A stretch of DNA of 64,000 bases from an uncultured Megamonas sp. (GCA_900556715.1 USPM01000002.1:1-64000); one strand, 5' to 3'; numbered from the stretch's first letter, positions 46,298-57,496 are shown. Numbers and translations are program-made. The notes: generated by a model from the sequence alone, not told the origin.

Positions 46298-48004
46298 TTA
46301 TAAGTTTTTAAGCATATCTTTTACTGTTTGTGCACAATCATCAACTTTTATATTAGAAGTAGCACCATCACGGCGAACTTTGATTTCAACTTCATTAGCA
46401 TCTAAAAGTTTAGGGCTTACAGTAATACGTACTGGATAACCAATTAAATCAGCATCTTTGAATTTTACGCCAGCTCTGTCTTTTCTATCATCTAAAAGTA
46501 CATCTATACCAGCATTTTTCATATCAGCATAAAGTTTTTCAGCAATTTGCATTTGAGCTTCATCTTTAGCATTAATAGGCACAATAACTACTTCAAATGG
46601 TGCAATAGCTACAGGCCAAATAATACCATTATCATCATGGAATTGTTCAATAGCAGCTGCCATTGTACGGCTAACACCGATACCATAGCAACCCATGATC
46701 AATGGTTTTTCTTTACCATTTTCATCAAGGAAAGTAGCACCGAGTGCTTTACTGTATTTTGTACCAAGTTTAAATACTTGTCCTACTTCAATACCATGAG
46801 TCATTTTTACTGGTGCTCCACAATGAGGACATGGATCTCCTTCAGCGATAAGACGAATATCAGCTACAATTACATCGCCAAAATCGCGTTTTGGATTAGC
46901 ATTTTTATAATGGCAATCTTCTTCATTTGCACCGCAAACAGCATTATGCATTTCCATTACTGTAGCATCAACAACCACGATTGCATCTTTGCTAAGACCG
47001 ATTGGGCTCATGAAACCAGGCACACCACCAATAGCACGAATAGCAGACTCTTCTGCCATTTTTAAAGCAATTGCACCTGTTACATTTTGTAATTTTACAT
47101 CATTTACTTCATGGTCACCACGAACAAATGCACAGATAACTTGGTCTTTTTCATTTTGGAAAATAACAGCTTTAATATTTTTTTCAAGTGGCATATTTAA
47201 AAATTCAGCTACAGCTTCAATAGTTTTTGTACCAGGAGTATTTACTTTTTCAAGTGGTAATTCTTCTTCAACTGGTGCAATAATTGGTTTTAATTCGGAT
47301 TTTTCAGCGTTTGCTGCATAATCACATTTTTCACAGTAAACGATATCAGATTCACCAGTTTCAGCTAATACAGTGAATTCATGTGTTGTAGCATTACCAA
47401 TAGCACCGCCGTCAGCTTCTACAGGACGGAAAGTAAGACCGCAACGAGAGAAAATCTTTGTATAAGCATCATACATATCTTGATAAGATTTATCAAGACC
47501 TGTTTCATCTTTATCAAAAGAATAACCATCTTTCATGATAAATTCACGTCCACGCATAAGACCAAAACGAGGACGAATTTCATCGCGATATTTATTTTGA
47601 ATTTGATATAACAATAATGGTAATTGTTTATAAGAACGTACTTCATTACGTACTAAATCTGTAATAATTTCTTCATGTGTTGGGCCAAGACAAAATTCAC
47701 GATTATGTCTATCTACCAAACGGAACATTTCTTCGCCAAAAACTTCCCAACGACCAGTTTCTTTCCAAAGTTCAGATGGTTGTAAAATAGGAAGTGCTAA
47801 TTCTTGTCCATCTTTAGCTTCCATTTCTTCACGAATAATTTGTTCTATTTTGCGTAAAGTACGCCAAGCAAGTGGTAAATATGTATAAACCCCGCCTGCT
47901 ACTTTACGAATAAAACCAGCTCTAAGCATTAACTGATGACTAGGCACTTCAGCTTCTGCTGGAGTCTGACGCAATGTAGGTGCATAAAGTTTAGATGTAC
48001 GCAC
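46298..48004 (-). CDS. proS: Prolyl-tRNA synthetase
   Basis: A class II synthetase of the bacterial (ProS type 1) form, 568 residues. Motif 1 and 2 regions ([53 protein letters not shown]) and motif 3 ([17 protein letters not shown]) are present. The YbaK-like insertion domain lies between about 225 and 400, so it can edit Ala-tRNA(Pro) in cis. The start is a GTG at 48002-48004 behind GGAGGAA. It is the last gene of the ispG-rseP-dxr-cdsA run but has a terminator upstream. Confidence 0.97.
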   Translation of the reverse strand: MRTSKLYAPTLRQTPAEAEVPSHQLMLRAGFIRKVAGGVYTYLPLAWRTLRKIEQIIREEMEAKDGQELALPILQPSELWKETGRWEVFGEEMFRLVDRHNREFCLGPTHEEIITDLVRNEVRSYKQLPLLLYQIQNKYRDEIRPRFGLMRGREFIMKDGYSFDKDETGLDKSYQDMYDAYTKIFSRCGLTFRPVEADGGAIGNATTHEFTVLAETGESDIVYCEKCDYAANAEKSELKPIIAPVEEELPLEKVNTPGTKTIEAVAEFLNMPLEKNIKAVIFQNEKDQVICAFVRGDHEVNDVKLQNVTGAIALKMAEESAIRAIGGVPGFMSPIGLSKDAIVVVDATVMEMHNAVCGANEEDCHYKNANPKRDFGDVIVADIRLIAEGDPCPHCGAPVKMTHGIEVGQVFKLGTKYSKALGATFLDENGKEKPLIMGCYGIGVSRTMAAAIEQFHDDNGIIWPVAIAPFEVVIVPINAKDEAQMQIAEKLYADMKNAGIDVLLDDRKDRAGVKFKDADLIGYPVRITVSPKLLDANEVEIKVRRDGATSNIKVDDCAQTVKDMLKNL

Positions 48005-48113
48005 TATAAATTCCTCCTAAAATATATGGGAAAAACCCTTTTCAATATTAATTAACTTATATATTCTATCATACTTTAGCTAAAATAAAAATGTTCATTA
48101 TCTTCTTTGCCAC

Positions 48114-48159
48114 TAAAAAAGCTGTAATAAAATCAAAAACAAAAATCTTATTACAGCTT
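48114..48159 (-). terminator. ispG terminator
   Basis: AGCTGTAATAA (48120-48130) pairs perfectly with TTATTACAGCT (48148-48158); on the minus strand TTTTTTAG follows. It is close to the ispG stop codon. Confidence 0.85.
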
Positions 48160-48164
48160 TCTTC

Positions 48165-49223
48165 TTATTTTATTAACTTATCTAGTTCTTCAAATAAAGC
48201 ATCTACTAATTTATCTTCAGGTACTTTATTTATAATTTCACCTTTACGGAAAACTAATCCTTCACCTTTTCCGCCAGCGATACCAATATCAGCATCACGA
48301 GCTTCACCTGGGCCATTTACAACACACCCCATAACAGCGACTTTAATTGGTTTTGTTATTCCTGACAATCTTTGTTCTACTTTTTCAGCAATACTTGGTA
48401 AATCAATATTACAACGACCACAAGTAGGACATGAAATAAGTGTAGGTCCATATTCTTTAAGACCTAATGCTTTTAAAATTTCATTTGCTACTTTCACTTC
48501 ATTTACAGGATCACCAGTCAAAGAAATGCGGAATGTGTCGCCGATGCCTTCAGCAAGTAAAGCACCTATACCTACAGCAGATTTAATAATTCCTGTATTT
48601 ACAGTGCCTGCTTCTGTTATGCCTAAATGAAGTGGATAATCCACTGTTTCACTCATCAAACGATAAGCATCTAGCGTCAATGGTACATCATGTGCTTTTA
48701 GTGAAATTTTAATATCATAGAAATTTAATTTTTCTAGAATTCTTATATGCTCTAAAGCACTTTCAACTAACGCTTCTGCTGTTACTTTACCATATTTTGC
48801 CAACAATTTTTTATCAAGTGAGCCTGCATTAACACCTATGCGTATAGGAATATTTCTTGTTTTTGCAGCTTCGACTACTGCCTTTACACGCTCTTCATCG
48901 CCGATATTGCCAGGATTAATGCGAAGTGCATCTATACCTTGTTCTATAGCTTTTAAAGCTAAACGATAATCAAAATGAATATCTGCAACTAAAGGCACAT
49001 CGACTTGATTTTTAATATTGTAAATATTTTCAGCTGCGGACATATCAGGCACAGCTACACGAACAATATCACAACCAGCAGATACTAATGCTTTAATCTG
49101 TGCTACCGTAGCATTTGTATCTGTTGTCTTAGTATTAGTCATAGATTGTACAGAAATCGGTGCACCGCCACCAATTTTTACATTACCTATACTGATTTGT
49201 CGTGTCATTTTTCTTTTTATCAT
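48165..49223 (-). CDS. ispG: 4-hydroxy-3-methylbut-2-enyl-diphosphate synthase
   Basis: An iron-sulfur enzyme of the MEP isoprenoid pathway converting MEcPP to HMBPP. The N-terminal barrel starts [17 protein letters not shown]; the cluster cysteines are in [12 protein letters not shown] at about 270 and [16 protein letters not shown] at about 310. The frame opens with GTG at 49235, but AAGGTG is nine bases before the ATG at 49223, so I use that. It shares the operon with dxr, the second MEP enzyme here. Confidence 0.96.
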   Translation of the reverse strand: MIKRKMTRQISIGNVKIGGGAPISVQSMTNTKTTDTNATVAQIKALVSAGCDIVRVAVPDMSAAENIYNIKNQVDVPLVADIHFDYRLALKAIEQGIDALRINPGNIGDEERVKAVVEAAKTRNIPIRIGVNAGSLDKKLLAKYGKVTAEALVESALEHIRILEKLNFYDIKISLKAHDVPLTLDAYRLMSETVDYPLHLGITEAGTVNTGIIKSAVGIGALLAEGIGDTFRISLTGDPVNEVKVANEILKALGLKEYGPTLISCPTCGRCNIDLPSIAEKVEQRLSGITKPIKVAVMGCVVNGPGEARDADIGIAGGKGEGLVFRKGEIINKVPEDKLVDALFEELDKLIK

Positions 49224-49260
49224 TACATCCAACACCTTTTTATGTTGTATTTATTAACTC

Positions 49261-50295
49261 TTAACCAAATAAACGACCAACATCTTGAGCTGTAGCAAAA
49301 AACATCAAGGATAATAATAAAATTATACCTGCCATTTGCACTACTCTCACATATTTAGCTTCAATAGCTTTGCCACGAATTGCTTCTACCAATAAAACTA
49401 CGAAATGACCACCATCTAATGCAGGAATTGGCAATAAATTTATTACACCTAAGTTCAAACTCAATAATGCAGCAAATTGTAATAATGGAACTAAACCTAA
49501 ATGTGCAGCTTGACTAGTCATTTGAGCTACACCCACTGGCCCAGATAACTCTGCACTCACACTACCTGTTATCATGCCCACAAGTCCACTATACATCTGA
49601 TATATAATATTTATCACGGTAGAAAAAGCTAATACTATTGCTTCACCAAAACCTACACTTTTTACATTAACAGGTGCAGTTACACCGATCAATGCACGTT
49701 TAGCTTGTTCATCATATTTCGGTACAACAGAAGTCGCCATCTGTTCATTATCGCGGATAAATTCTATTTTTAAAATTTTGCCATCAGCAGTTTGTACTTT
49801 TTGCACAAAATTTGTCCAAGAAGTGATCTGTTCTCCATTTACACTTAAAATTTTATCCCCATCTTTTAATCCAGCTTGACTTGCTGGCTCGCCAGCAATT
49901 ACTTGTCCCAAAACTGGAGCATTCGATGGAGTTTGTATACCATTAAAGAAAAAGACTCCTGCAAAAATCAAAAACGGTAAAATAAAGTTCATTATCGAAC
50001 CAGCCAAAATTACAATCATTCTAGCCCATACAGGACGAGCCCAATATGCTCTATCTCCTGCATCTTCATCCATGCCTTTTTCCATTCCTGCAATTTTATT
50101 GAAACCGCCAAGAGGAATAGCTCTTATTGAATATACTGTTTCTCCCTTTTTAGTACTTACTAATTTAGGACCAAAACCAATTGCAAATTCATCTACACGC
50201 ATACCTGTTTTTTTTGCAGTAATAAAATGTCCAAATTCATGAACTAATACGAGTAAACCAAAGACAAATATAATAGCAATGGCACTGATTAACAC
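49261..50295 (-). CDS. rseP: Site-2 membrane metalloprotease RseP
   Basis: A 344-residue intramembrane zinc protease. The catalytic HEFGH at about 19 is in the first membrane segment, followed by one PDZ domain (about 120-200, AGLKDGDKILSVNGEQIT) and the second metal-site motif NLLPIPALDGGHF at about 285. In diderms it cleaves anti-sigma factors and remnant signal peptides. It starts with GTG, overlapping dxr's end by seven bases. Confidence 0.94.
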   Translation of the reverse strand: MLISAIAIIFVFGLLVLVHEFGHFITAKKTGMRVDEFAIGFGPKLVSTKKGETVYSIRAIPLGGFNKIAGMEKGMDEDAGDRAYWARPVWARMIVILAGSIMNFILPFLIFAGVFFFNGIQTPSNAPVLGQVIAGEPASQAGLKDGDKILSVNGEQITSWTNFVQKVQTADGKILKIEFIRDNEQMATSVVPKYDEQAKRALIGVTAPVNVKSVGFGEAIVLAFSTVINIIYQMYSGLVGMITGSVSAELSGPVGVAQMTSQAAHLGLVPLLQFAALLSLNLGVINLLPIPALDGGHFVVLLVEAIRGKAIEAKYVRVVQMAGIILLLSLMFFATAQDVGRLFG

Positions 50296-51440
50296 TTATA
50301 AATCTTCTCCTTTACTTGCTTACGAATATTGCTATCAATTTCAAATAAATCTTCAAGTTCTGGTTCTACCAAAGTTATATGAGATTGCATAGCTTCTTCT
50401 ATTATATCATAAATATCTAAGAAACTAATCTTTTCATTTAAGAAAGCTTCTACAGCTATTTCATTGGCAGCATTCATCACACAAGGCATAGAACCGCCTA
50501 TTTTCCCAGCTTCATACGCTAAAGCAAGACCTCTAAATGTGTCTGTATCTGGCTTTTCAAAAGTTAAATCTTTCATTTGCCAAAAATCTAATTTTTCAGC
50601 AGGACAAACCATTCTTTCTGGATATGTGAGTGCATATTGTATAGGAAGTCTCATATCAGTTGAGCCTAATTGAGCGATAACTGAGCCATCCACATATTGC
50701 ACCATAGAATGAATGATACTTTGAGGATGAACTACTACCTGAATTTTATCATAATCCACATTATATAATTGTTTTGCTTCAATTACTTCTAAGCCTTTAT
50801 TCATCAATGAAGCACTATCAATAGTAATCTTGCGTCCCATTTTCCATGTTGGATGACTTAAACACTGTTTTACGGAAACATTTTTTAAATCTTCTATTTT
50901 CTTACCTCTAAAAGGACCGCCAGAAGCAGTGATTAATAATTTGTCAACTTTATTCATATCTTCGCCATGCAAACATTGAAATAATGCTCCATGTTCACTA
51001 TCAATTGGCATGATATCAATTTGTTTTTCACGAGCTTTTTTCATGACTAAATCGCCAGCTACTACTAAAGTTTCTTTATTAGCTAATGCGATATTCTTAC
51101 CAGCTTCAATAGCCTTCATTGTTGGACGAAGACCTGCAAAACCCATCAAAGAAGTAACTACTGTATCAATTTTATCTGTAGTAGCCCCTTCAATTAATCC
51201 TTCTTCACCATAATATAATTTAGTTTCTCCTACATAACGAGCTTTTAATTTTTCATAAGCTTCTTTATTATGCAAAATCGCCATAGCTGGTTTAAATTCA
51301 TTTATTTGCTGTTCTAATAATTCATCATTATTATTAGCGGCTAAAACTTCAATTTTCAAGAAATCACTATGATTTCTAACTACATCTAAAGTTTGAGTTC
51401 CAATTGAACCTGTTGAACCTAATACTGCAATTTTTTTCAT
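50289..51440 (-). CDS. dxr: 1-deoxy-D-xylulose 5-phosphate reductoisomerase
   Basis: The second MEP-pathway enzyme, 383 residues. The NADPH-binding LGSTGSIGTQTLDVV, the metal/substrate motif PIDSEHGALFQCL at about 145, SGGPFRGK and SHPTWKMGRKITIDSASLMNKGLE at about 190 are diagnostic. It lies between cdsA and rseP. Confidence 0.97.
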   Translation of the reverse strand: MKKIAVLGSTGSIGTQTLDVVRNHSDFLKIEVLAANNNDELLEQQINEFKPAMAILHNKEAYEKLKARYVGETKLYYGEEGLIEGATTDKIDTVVTSLMGFAGLRPTMKAIEAGKNIALANKETLVVAGDLVMKKAREKQIDIMPIDSEHGALFQCLHGEDMNKVDKLLITASGGPFRGKKIEDLKNVSVKQCLSHPTWKMGRKITIDSASLMNKGLEVIEAKQLYNVDYDKIQVVVHPQSIIHSMVQYVDGSVIAQLGSTDMRLPIQYALTYPERMVCPAEKLDFWQMKDLTFEKPDTDTFRGLALAYEAGKIGGSMPCVMNAANEIAVEAFLNEKISFLDIYDIIEEAMQSHITLVEPELEDLFEIDSNIRKQVKEKIYKC

Positions 51441-51459
51441 TATATTATATTCCTTTACC

Positions 51460-52302
51460 TTAAATATCTAATAAAAATATTGCTATATAATAAACGAGCG
51501 GTGCTGTAAATAATAAACTATCAAATCTATCTAACACGCCACCATGACCTGGAATTAAAGTACCTGAATCTTTGATACCTACAAATCTTTTAATACAAGA
51601 CTCTACTAAATCGCCAAATGTACCAATAATTGCTATCAATGCACCCATTAATAACATAATCATCATATCAAAATTAAAATAATTACCTAAAAGACCTACA
51701 CATATCATTGAACCTAAAATTCCGCCAACAAAACCTTCAACGCTTTTTTTAGGACTGATTTCTGGACATAAACGATGTTTACCTATACTGCAACCTACAA
51801 AATAAGCAAAGCTATCACTAGCCCATGTACCAATAAAAGTAAGCCATATTAAAATACAACCTACAGAAAATTCACCTAACAAACTATTAGTTGCTAAAAT
51901 AGTTGTATCCTCAAACATTCTAAGCATCACTAAATGATAAAAAGGAATTGCTATATACATGGTTCCTGCTAAAGTAATACAACCATCTAATACAGAGAAA
52001 TGTTTATGATTAAATATCATATTCATCAAAGAAACAAATATAGCTATTACAATACTAAATGCAATATTATTTGTTAAATACGCTCCTAATATGATGAAAC
52101 AAATATTAAACAATCCCCAAAATAATGGTATATTATAATCCTTATGTGTAAAAGCATTCACATACTCTCGCCAAGCAAGACAAGCAAGTACTATCGAAAC
52201 TGCAATAAATACTGTACCTCCTGTCTGGATAACGCCTGTAGCTATTATTATTCCAATAATTCCACTGATAATTCGCGTTAGCAAAATCTTCCACCGCCCC
52301 AA
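51460..52302 (-). CDS. cdsA: Phosphatidate cytidylyltransferase
   Basis: A membrane enzyme making CDP-diacylglycerol for phospholipid synthesis, about 280 residues with eight or so membrane segments. The C-terminal signature KKSVEGFVGGILGS with KDSGTLIPGHGGVLDRFDSLLF is intact. No ATG is available at the start: TTG at 52302 and TTG at 52284 (six bases after GGTGGAA) are both possible, and the true start is uncertain by six codons. Confidence 0.94.
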   Translation of the reverse strand: MGRWKILLTRIISGIIGIIIATGVIQTGGTVFIAVSIVLACLAWREYVNAFTHKDYNIPLFWGLFNICFIILGAYLTNNIAFSIVIAIFVSLMNMIFNHKHFSVLDGCITLAGTMYIAIPFYHLVMLRMFEDTTILATNSLLGEFSVGCILIWLTFIGTWASDSFAYFVGCSIGKHRLCPEISPKKSVEGFVGGILGSMICVGLLGNYFNFDMMIMLLMGALIAIIGTFGDLVESCIKRFVGIKDSGTLIPGHGGVLDRFDSLLFTAPLVYYIAIFLLDI

Positions 52303-52305
52303 AAA

Positions 52306-53082
52306 TTATTTACTACTTAATCCTCCAAATCGTCTATCTCTTTTTTGGAAATCAACAATTGCTTGTAAAAATTCTTCTGAAGAGAAATCCGGCCAATTTG
52401 TCTTTGTAAACCAAAATTCGGCATACGCTGCCTGCCATAATAAGAAATTACTCAATCGTATATCGCCACTTGTTCTAATCATTAAATCTACAGGTGGCAA
52501 ATCTTTTGTATATAAATTATCGTCAATCACTTTATCATCAATTTCATCAACAGATAAATCACCTGATTGTACTTCACTAACTATATTTTTTACTGCTGTT
52601 ACAATCTCATCTCTACCACCATAATTTACAGCAACATTAAATCTTACACCAGTATTATTTTTAGTGCGTTCTTCTGCTGCATGTAATTCATTTGGTAAAT
52701 TACCTGGTAATTCATCAACTCTTCCAATAAAGTGAATACGTACATTATCTTCACACATTTCATCAATTTGTTCTGCTAAAAAACTAGAAAATAAATTCAT
52801 CAGAAAATTAACTTCTGTCATTGGTCTTTTCCAGTTTTCAGTAGAAAATGCATATACTGTTAAAATAGGTATATTATATTTTATACAAGTTTTAAGAATT
52901 TTTTTTAGTGTTTTTACGCCAGCTTTATGTCCAGATGTTCTAATTAAACCCTTTCCAGTAGCCCAGCGACCATTTCCATCCATAATTATACCAACATGTT
53001 GTGGTAATTTATTTAAATCTAATTGTTCATCAATAGAAATATTTCTTTTTTCCTTTTTAGAAGAAAATATTTTTTTGAGCAT
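52306..53082 (-). CDS. uppS: Undecaprenyl diphosphate synthase
   Basis: A cis-prenyltransferase of 258 residues making the C55 lipid carrier for peptidoglycan. The catalytic motif GIIMDGNGRWA at about 32, AFSTENWKRP at about 85 and the C-terminal RTSGDIRLSNFLLWQAAYAEF (about 205) are intact. It precedes cdsA by three bases. The lipid carrier connects it to mraY and murG in this window. Confidence 0.96.
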   Translation of the reverse strand: MLKKIFSSKKEKRNISIDEQLDLNKLPQHVGIIMDGNGRWATGKGLIRTSGHKAGVKTLKKILKTCIKYNIPILTVYAFSTENWKRPMTEVNFLMNLFSSFLAEQIDEMCEDNVRIHFIGRVDELPGNLPNELHAAEERTKNNTGVRFNVAVNYGGRDEIVTAVKNIVSEVQSGDLSVDEIDDKVIDDNLYTKDLPPVDLMIRTSGDIRLSNFLLWQAAYAEFWFTKTNWPDFSSEEFLQAIVDFQKRDRRFGGLSSK

Positions 53083-53109
53083 ACTAGAGGCCCCTCCTAA
53101 ACAAATTAT

Positions 53110-53145
53110 AAGAAATAAGCCCCTCTTTATTTCCAGAGGGGCCTT
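53110..53145. terminator. Terminator between the ferredoxin gene and uppS
   Basis: GCCCCTCT (53119-53126) pairs perfectly with AGAGGGGC (53135-53142), with T-rich sequence on the minus-strand side. It separates the pyrH-frr-ferredoxin unit from uppS. Confidence 0.75.
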
Positions 53146-53173
53146 TCCAGTGGTTATTGTTAATCAAAGTCAA

Positions 53174-53341
53174 TTAAGCTTCGATAGCACCTGCTGGACA
53201 ACCAGCTTGACATGCACCACATTCTACACACATATCTGCATCAATTTCATAATGGTTTTCACCTTCAGAAATAGCACCTACAGGACAAGTACCTGCACAA
53301 GCACCGCAAGAAATGCAATCATCAGTAATTTTATAAGCCAT
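53174..53341 (-). CDS. Small 2[4Fe-4S] ferredoxin
   Basis: A 55-residue clostridial-type ferredoxin with two CxxCxxCxxxC cluster motifs (CISCGACAGTCP and CVECGACQAGCP), one for each 4Fe-4S cluster. It is a low-potential electron carrier for anaerobic redox enzymes. A perfect AAAGGAGGTG ribosome site precedes the ATG. It lies in the frr-uppS run, an unusual home. Ispg-type or radical-SAM enzymes could be clients, but this is inference. Confidence 0.92.
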   Translation of the reverse strand: MAYKITDDCISCGACAGTCPVGAISEGENHYEIDADMCVECGACQAGCPAGAIEA

Positions 53342-53344
53342 TTA

Positions 53345-53545
53345 TTACACCTCCTTTCGCATTTTAGCAGCAGCTGTAAGTTCTAATACATTATCATCTA
53401 AAACTTTTACTCTGACAATATATAATTTGCTATCATCAACTTTAAAATAGCCTCTCATTGGCACAGTATAATTCATTTTAAATTTTATATTTCTAGAATT
53501 TAATCGTTCTATAGCCTCAACAGCTGGTAATCCTAAATATTCCAT
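53345..53545 (-). CDS. Small protein of unknown function between frr and the ferredoxin gene
   Basis: A 66-residue soluble protein (starts MEYLGLPAVEAIERLNSRN, ends AAKMRKEV). It has an alpha-helical N-terminus and a beta-rich middle (DDSKLYIVRVKVLDDNVLELTAAAK). It starts five bases after the frr stop region and is closely followed by the ferredoxin. I recognise no family. Its tight packing in a conserved run argues that it is real. Confidence 0.6.
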   Translation of the reverse strand: MEYLGLPAVEAIERLNSRNIKFKMNYTVPMRGYFKVDDSKLYIVRVKVLDDNVLELTAAAKMRKEV

Positions 53546-53549
53546 ACAA

Positions 53550-54106
53550 TCAAACTTCCATTATTTCTTTTTCTTTTTCTGCTCTAGCAATGTCAATTTC
53601 TTTAATATATTTATCTACGATTTTTTGAATATCTTCTTGAGCTTTTTTAGCATCATCTTCTGTGATAGATTTTGCTTTTTCTAATTTTTTAATAGCTTCA
53701 TTAGCATCACGACGAATATTACGAACAGATACTTTAGATTCTTCTGCACGTTTATTCAATGTTTTTACAAGATCAGTGCGACGTTCTTCTGTAAGCTGAG
53801 GTATATTTAAACGAATTACTGTACCATCATTATTTGGGCTAAGACCAAGATCAGATCTTGTAATTGCTTTTTCTATTTCATGAAGCATTGGTTTTTCCCA
53901 TGGTTGAATTAAAATCATACGAGGTTCAGGAACAGAAATATTACCTACCTGATTTACTGGTACTAAAGAACCGTAATATTCTACCATTACTTTATCTAAT
54001 AATGCAGGAGTTGCACGACCTGCACGAAGAGAAGCAAATTCAGATTTTGCTGCACTTAAAGTTTTTTTCATACGCTCTTCATTTTTAGCTATTACTTCTT
54101 TAATCA

Positions 54107-54107
<1 letters not shown>
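53550..54107 (-). CDS. frr: Ribosome recycling factor
   Basis: RRF, 185 residues, splits the post-termination ribosome together with EF-G. The family segments SLRAGRATPALLDKVMVEYYG, NISVPEPRMILIQPWEK, VIRLNIPQLTEERR and VSVRNIRRDANEAIKK are intact, including the long three-helix bundle arms. It overlaps pyrH by one base. Confidence 0.97.
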
Positions 54108-54886
<779 letters not shown>

Positions 54887-54971
54887 TTATTTTATCATAT
54901 ATCTATAATAAACGGTAGATATTATAATTTTTTTCTATATTTAAAATTTATAACTAAATATATTTTATTAT

Positions 54972-54998
54972 AAAAAAGAGAACACCGAAGTGTTCTCT
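54972..54998 (-). terminator. tsf terminator
   Basis: GAGAACAC (54978-54985) and GTGTTCTC (54990-54997) form a perfect stem with a TTCG loop on the minus strand, followed by six T residues. Confidence 0.92.
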
Positions 54999-55018
54999 CT
55001 TTGTATTTCATAATGAAA

Positions 55019-55666
55019 TTATTTTACAGCTGCCATAACTTCTTCTACAAAGTTATCAGCTTTCTTTTCAATACCTTCACCAAGTTGATATCTTACGAAA
55101 CGACGAATGGAGATATTTTCACCGATTTTAGCAATTTTACCTTTTACAAGGTCAGAAATTGTAACATCTGGATCTTTAATGTATGGCTGATCTAAAAGAC
55201 ATACTTCTTTATAATATTTTTCGAGGCGACCTTCAACCATTCTTTCAACGATTTTTTCAGGTTTACCTTCATTAATAGCTTGTTCACGAAGAACTTGACG
55301 TTCATGTTCGATAGCTGCTGGATCTACTTCTTCACGACGAATGCAAGTTGGGTTAGCAGCAGCAATCTGCATAGCAATATCACGAGCGAAATCCTGGAAT
55401 TCAGGAGTACCAGCAACGAAGTCTGTTTCACAGTTAACTTCTACTAATACACCAATACGTCCACCAGCATGAATGTAAGATGTTACAACACCTTCAGCTG
55501 CTACACGACCAGCTTTTTTAGCTGCGGAAGCAAGACCTTTTTCTCTTAAAAAGTCAATTGCTTTTTCCATATCACCATCAGTTGCAGAAAGAGCTTTTTT
55601 ACAGTCCATCATACCTGCACCAGTTTTTTCACGTAATTCTTTTACTAATGCTGCAGTAATAGCCAT
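55019..55666 (-). CDS. tsf: Elongation factor Ts
   Basis: EF-Ts, 215 residues, exchanges GDP for GTP on EF-Tu. The N-terminal UBA-like domain ([21 protein letters not shown]) with the TDFVA-type motif (VNCETDFVA) is present. GGAGG is at the right distance before the ATG at 55666, seven codons downstream of the frame opening, so the protein starts MAITAALV. It is the short form typical of Firmicutes and follows rpsB. Confidence 0.96.
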   Translation of the reverse strand: MAITAALVKELREKTGAGMMDCKKALSATDGDMEKAIDFLREKGLASAAKKAGRVAAEGVVTSYIHAGGRIGVLVEVNCETDFVAGTPEFQDFARDIAMQIAAANPTCIRREEVDPAAIEHERQVLREQAINEGKPEKIVERMVEGRLEKYYKEVCLLDQPYIKDPDVTISDLVKGKIAKIGENISIRRFVRYQLGEGIEKKADNFVEEVMAAVK

Positions 55667-55689
55667 TAATATTTCCTCCTTAGTCAATA

Positions 55690-55720
55690 AAAGGCAAGGG
55701 TTTTAACCCTTACCTTTTTT
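55690..55720 (-). terminator. Attenuator hairpin between rpsB and tsf
   Basis: AAGGCAAGGGTT pairs with AACCCTTACCTT (one mismatch) between the two genes, with T residues on the plus strand side and a weaker T run on the minus strand. It may reduce tsf relative to rpsB. Confidence 0.5.
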
Positions 55721-55751
55721 AATTGTTATATAAATTTAAGATTAACTAAAA

Positions 55752-56483
55752 TTATTCAGCGTCTTCGCTAGTAGCAACTTCTTCTGCTACTTCGCCAGCT
55801 TCACCTTGACGACCTTCGATAACAGCATCAGCCATACGGGAAGTTAAAAGTTTAACAGCACGGATAGCATCGTCGTTACCAGGAATTACATAGTCAATTT
55901 CATCTGGATCGCAGTTTGTATCAACGATTGCAACGATTGGAATGTTAAGTTTTTTAGCTTCTGCTACAGCAATTCTTTCTTTACGTGGGTCAACGATGAA
56001 TAAAGCACCTGGTAATTCTTCCATGTCTTTAATACCGCCAAGAGATTTTTCAAGTTTTTCTTGTTCACGTTTTAAAGAAAGAACTTCTTTTTTACTGAGA
56101 ACTTCAAAAGTTCCATCTTCTTCCATAGCTTCGAGTTCTTTCAAACGATTGATGCTTTTACGGATAGTAGCGAAGTTAGTCATCATACCACCGAGCCATC
56201 TTTCGTTAACATAGAACATGCCGGATTTTAAAGCTTCTTCTTTAACAGCTTCTTGAGCCTGTTTTTTAGTACCTACGAAAAGAATGCTTTTGCCTTCTTC
56301 AGCAACGCTACGTAAGAAATCATAAGCTTCGTCAACTTTTTTTACAGTTTTCTGTAAATCGATAATATAAATACCATTGCGTTCTGTGAAAATGTATGGA
56401 GCCATTTTAGGGTTCCAACGTCTAGTCTGATGACCGAAATGAACGCCTGCTTCTAATAATTGTTTCATGGAAATAACTGCCAT
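55752..56483 (-). CDS. rpsB: 30S ribosomal protein S2
   Basis: S2, 243 residues. [21 protein letters not shown] at the N-terminus, [13 protein letters not shown] at about 66 and [20 protein letters not shown] at about 187 are conserved, and the acidic C-terminal tail is typical. GGAGGTG precedes the ATG. A leader of about 120 nt lies between promoter and gene. Confidence 0.97.
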   Translation of the reverse strand: MAVISMKQLLEAGVHFGHQTRRWNPKMAPYIFTERNGIYIIDLQKTVKKVDEAYDFLRSVAEEGKSILFVGTKKQAQEAVKEEALKSGMFYVNERWLGGMMTNFATIRKSINRLKELEAMEEDGTFEVLSKKEVLSLKREQEKLEKSLGGIKDMEELPGALFIVDPRKERIAVAEAKKLNIPIVAIVDTNCDPDEIDYVIPGNDDAIRAVKLLTSRMADAVIEGRQGEAGEVAEEVATSEDAE

Positions 56484-56628
56484 GATGGTGCACCTCCTGT
56501 TATTTTTTCCTCCACATTCTTTAGCTTTGTTTCAACCCTTTTAAATATTCTTATCAGCGTACCAATAAGGTATATTTAACTAGGACACAGTACAAAATCG
56601 GAATGTGTGCGTTTTTTACACCGTTAAG
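56484..56628 (-). promoter_or_regulatory. rpsB mRNA leader
   Basis: About 140 nt between the promoter and the rpsB start, containing no ORF. A hairpin is possible near its 5' end (GTGTAAAAAACGCACAC). Ribosomal protein S2 is known to regulate rpsB-tsf autogenously in other bacteria, so this may be the site, but I see no diagnostic consensus. Confidence 0.35.
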
Positions 56629-56629
56629 C

Positions 56630-56658
56630 ATTATATCATAATTTATTTGTAAACACAA
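56630..56658 (-). promoter_or_regulatory. rpsB promoter
   Basis: On the minus strand TTGTGT (complement of 56653-56658) and TATAAT (complement of 56630-56635) are separated by 17 bp, after the codY terminator. Confidence 0.6.
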
Positions 56659-56681
56659 TACAAATTATTGTAATCATAAAC

Positions 56682-56716
56682 AAAAAGAACGATGTTTTTC
56701 TCAACATCGTTCTTTA
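56682..56716 (-). terminator. codY terminator
   Basis: AAAGAACGATGTT (56684-56696) pairs perfectly with AACATCGTTCTTT (56703-56715), followed on the minus strand by a T run. Confidence 0.9.
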
Positions 56717-56722
56717 AAATTA

Positions 56723-57496
56723 TTATCTTTTTAATTTTTGAATTTCATCTAATAAGTGTTCATTTAAAACTCTGATATAAGTACCTTTCATACCGAGAGA
56801 TTTAGATTCAATAACACCAGCAGATTCAAATTTACGAAGTGCATTTACAATTACAGAACGAGTAATACCTACACGGTCAGCAATTTTAGATGCAACGAGT
56901 AAACCTTCTGTACCATTTAATTCACTTAAAATATTTACAGCTGCTTCAATTTCAGAATAAGAAAGTGTAGCTAAAGCAATCTGTACAGTAGCTTTTTTGC
57001 GTGCTTCAACTTCAATTTTTTGAGAATTATCACGTAAAATTTCCATACCTACAACAGTGGCACCATATTCAGCTAATAATAAATCATCATCATTGAATTC
57101 TTCATTAAATTTAGCTAATACTAATGTACCAATACGTTCACCCACACCATAAATAGGTACAATAGTTGTAATTTTACCTTCAACTAAACATTGACTTTTA
57201 TCATCAAAAGCACAGTTTTCCTTCTGTGGAATATTAGAAGATGTACTGTCCATCTTCAAGAGCCAATTAACATAATGCTTTGGAAATTCTCCTTGGCTTA
57301 CGATTTTATCAATCATTGTATCGCATTCAAAATCATCACGAAAGGCATATCCATAGATTTTTCCAGTTTTGCTAACAATATAAACATTTGCTTCTATAAC
57401 ATTGCTAAGCACACGAGAAATACTATCATATTCTACCACTTCTGCTTTTTGTAAAAGTTTGTTTATTTTTCTTGTTTTTTCAAGTAATGTTGCCAT
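56723..57496 (-). CDS. codY: Global nutritional regulator CodY
   Basis: CodY, 257 residues, senses branched-chain amino acids and GTP and represses nutrient-scavenging genes. The N-terminal GAF domain (about 1-155) and the C-terminal winged helix (ASKIADRVGITRSVIVNALRKFESAGVIESKSLGMKGTYI split at about 205-245) are intact. GAAGGGG precedes the ATG. It follows hslU, its classical neighbour. Confidence 0.96.
   Translation of the reverse strand: MATLLEKTRKINKLLQKAEVVEYDSISRVLSNVIEANVYIVSKTGKIYGYAFRDDFECDTMIDKIVSQGEFPKHYVNWLLKMDSTSSNIPQKENCAFDDKSQCLVEGKITTIVPIYGVGERIGTLVLAKFNEEFNDDDLLLAEYGATVVGMEILRDNSQKIEVEARKKATVQIALATLSYSEIEAAVNILSELNGTEGLLVASKIADRVGITRSVIVNALRKFESAGVIESKSLGMKGTYIRVLNEHLLDEIQKLKR

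Noticed and set aside
46547..47065. A 172-codon plus-strand ORF opposite proS
   Set aside because: It is a shadow frame of the well-conserved proS gene with no ribosome site.
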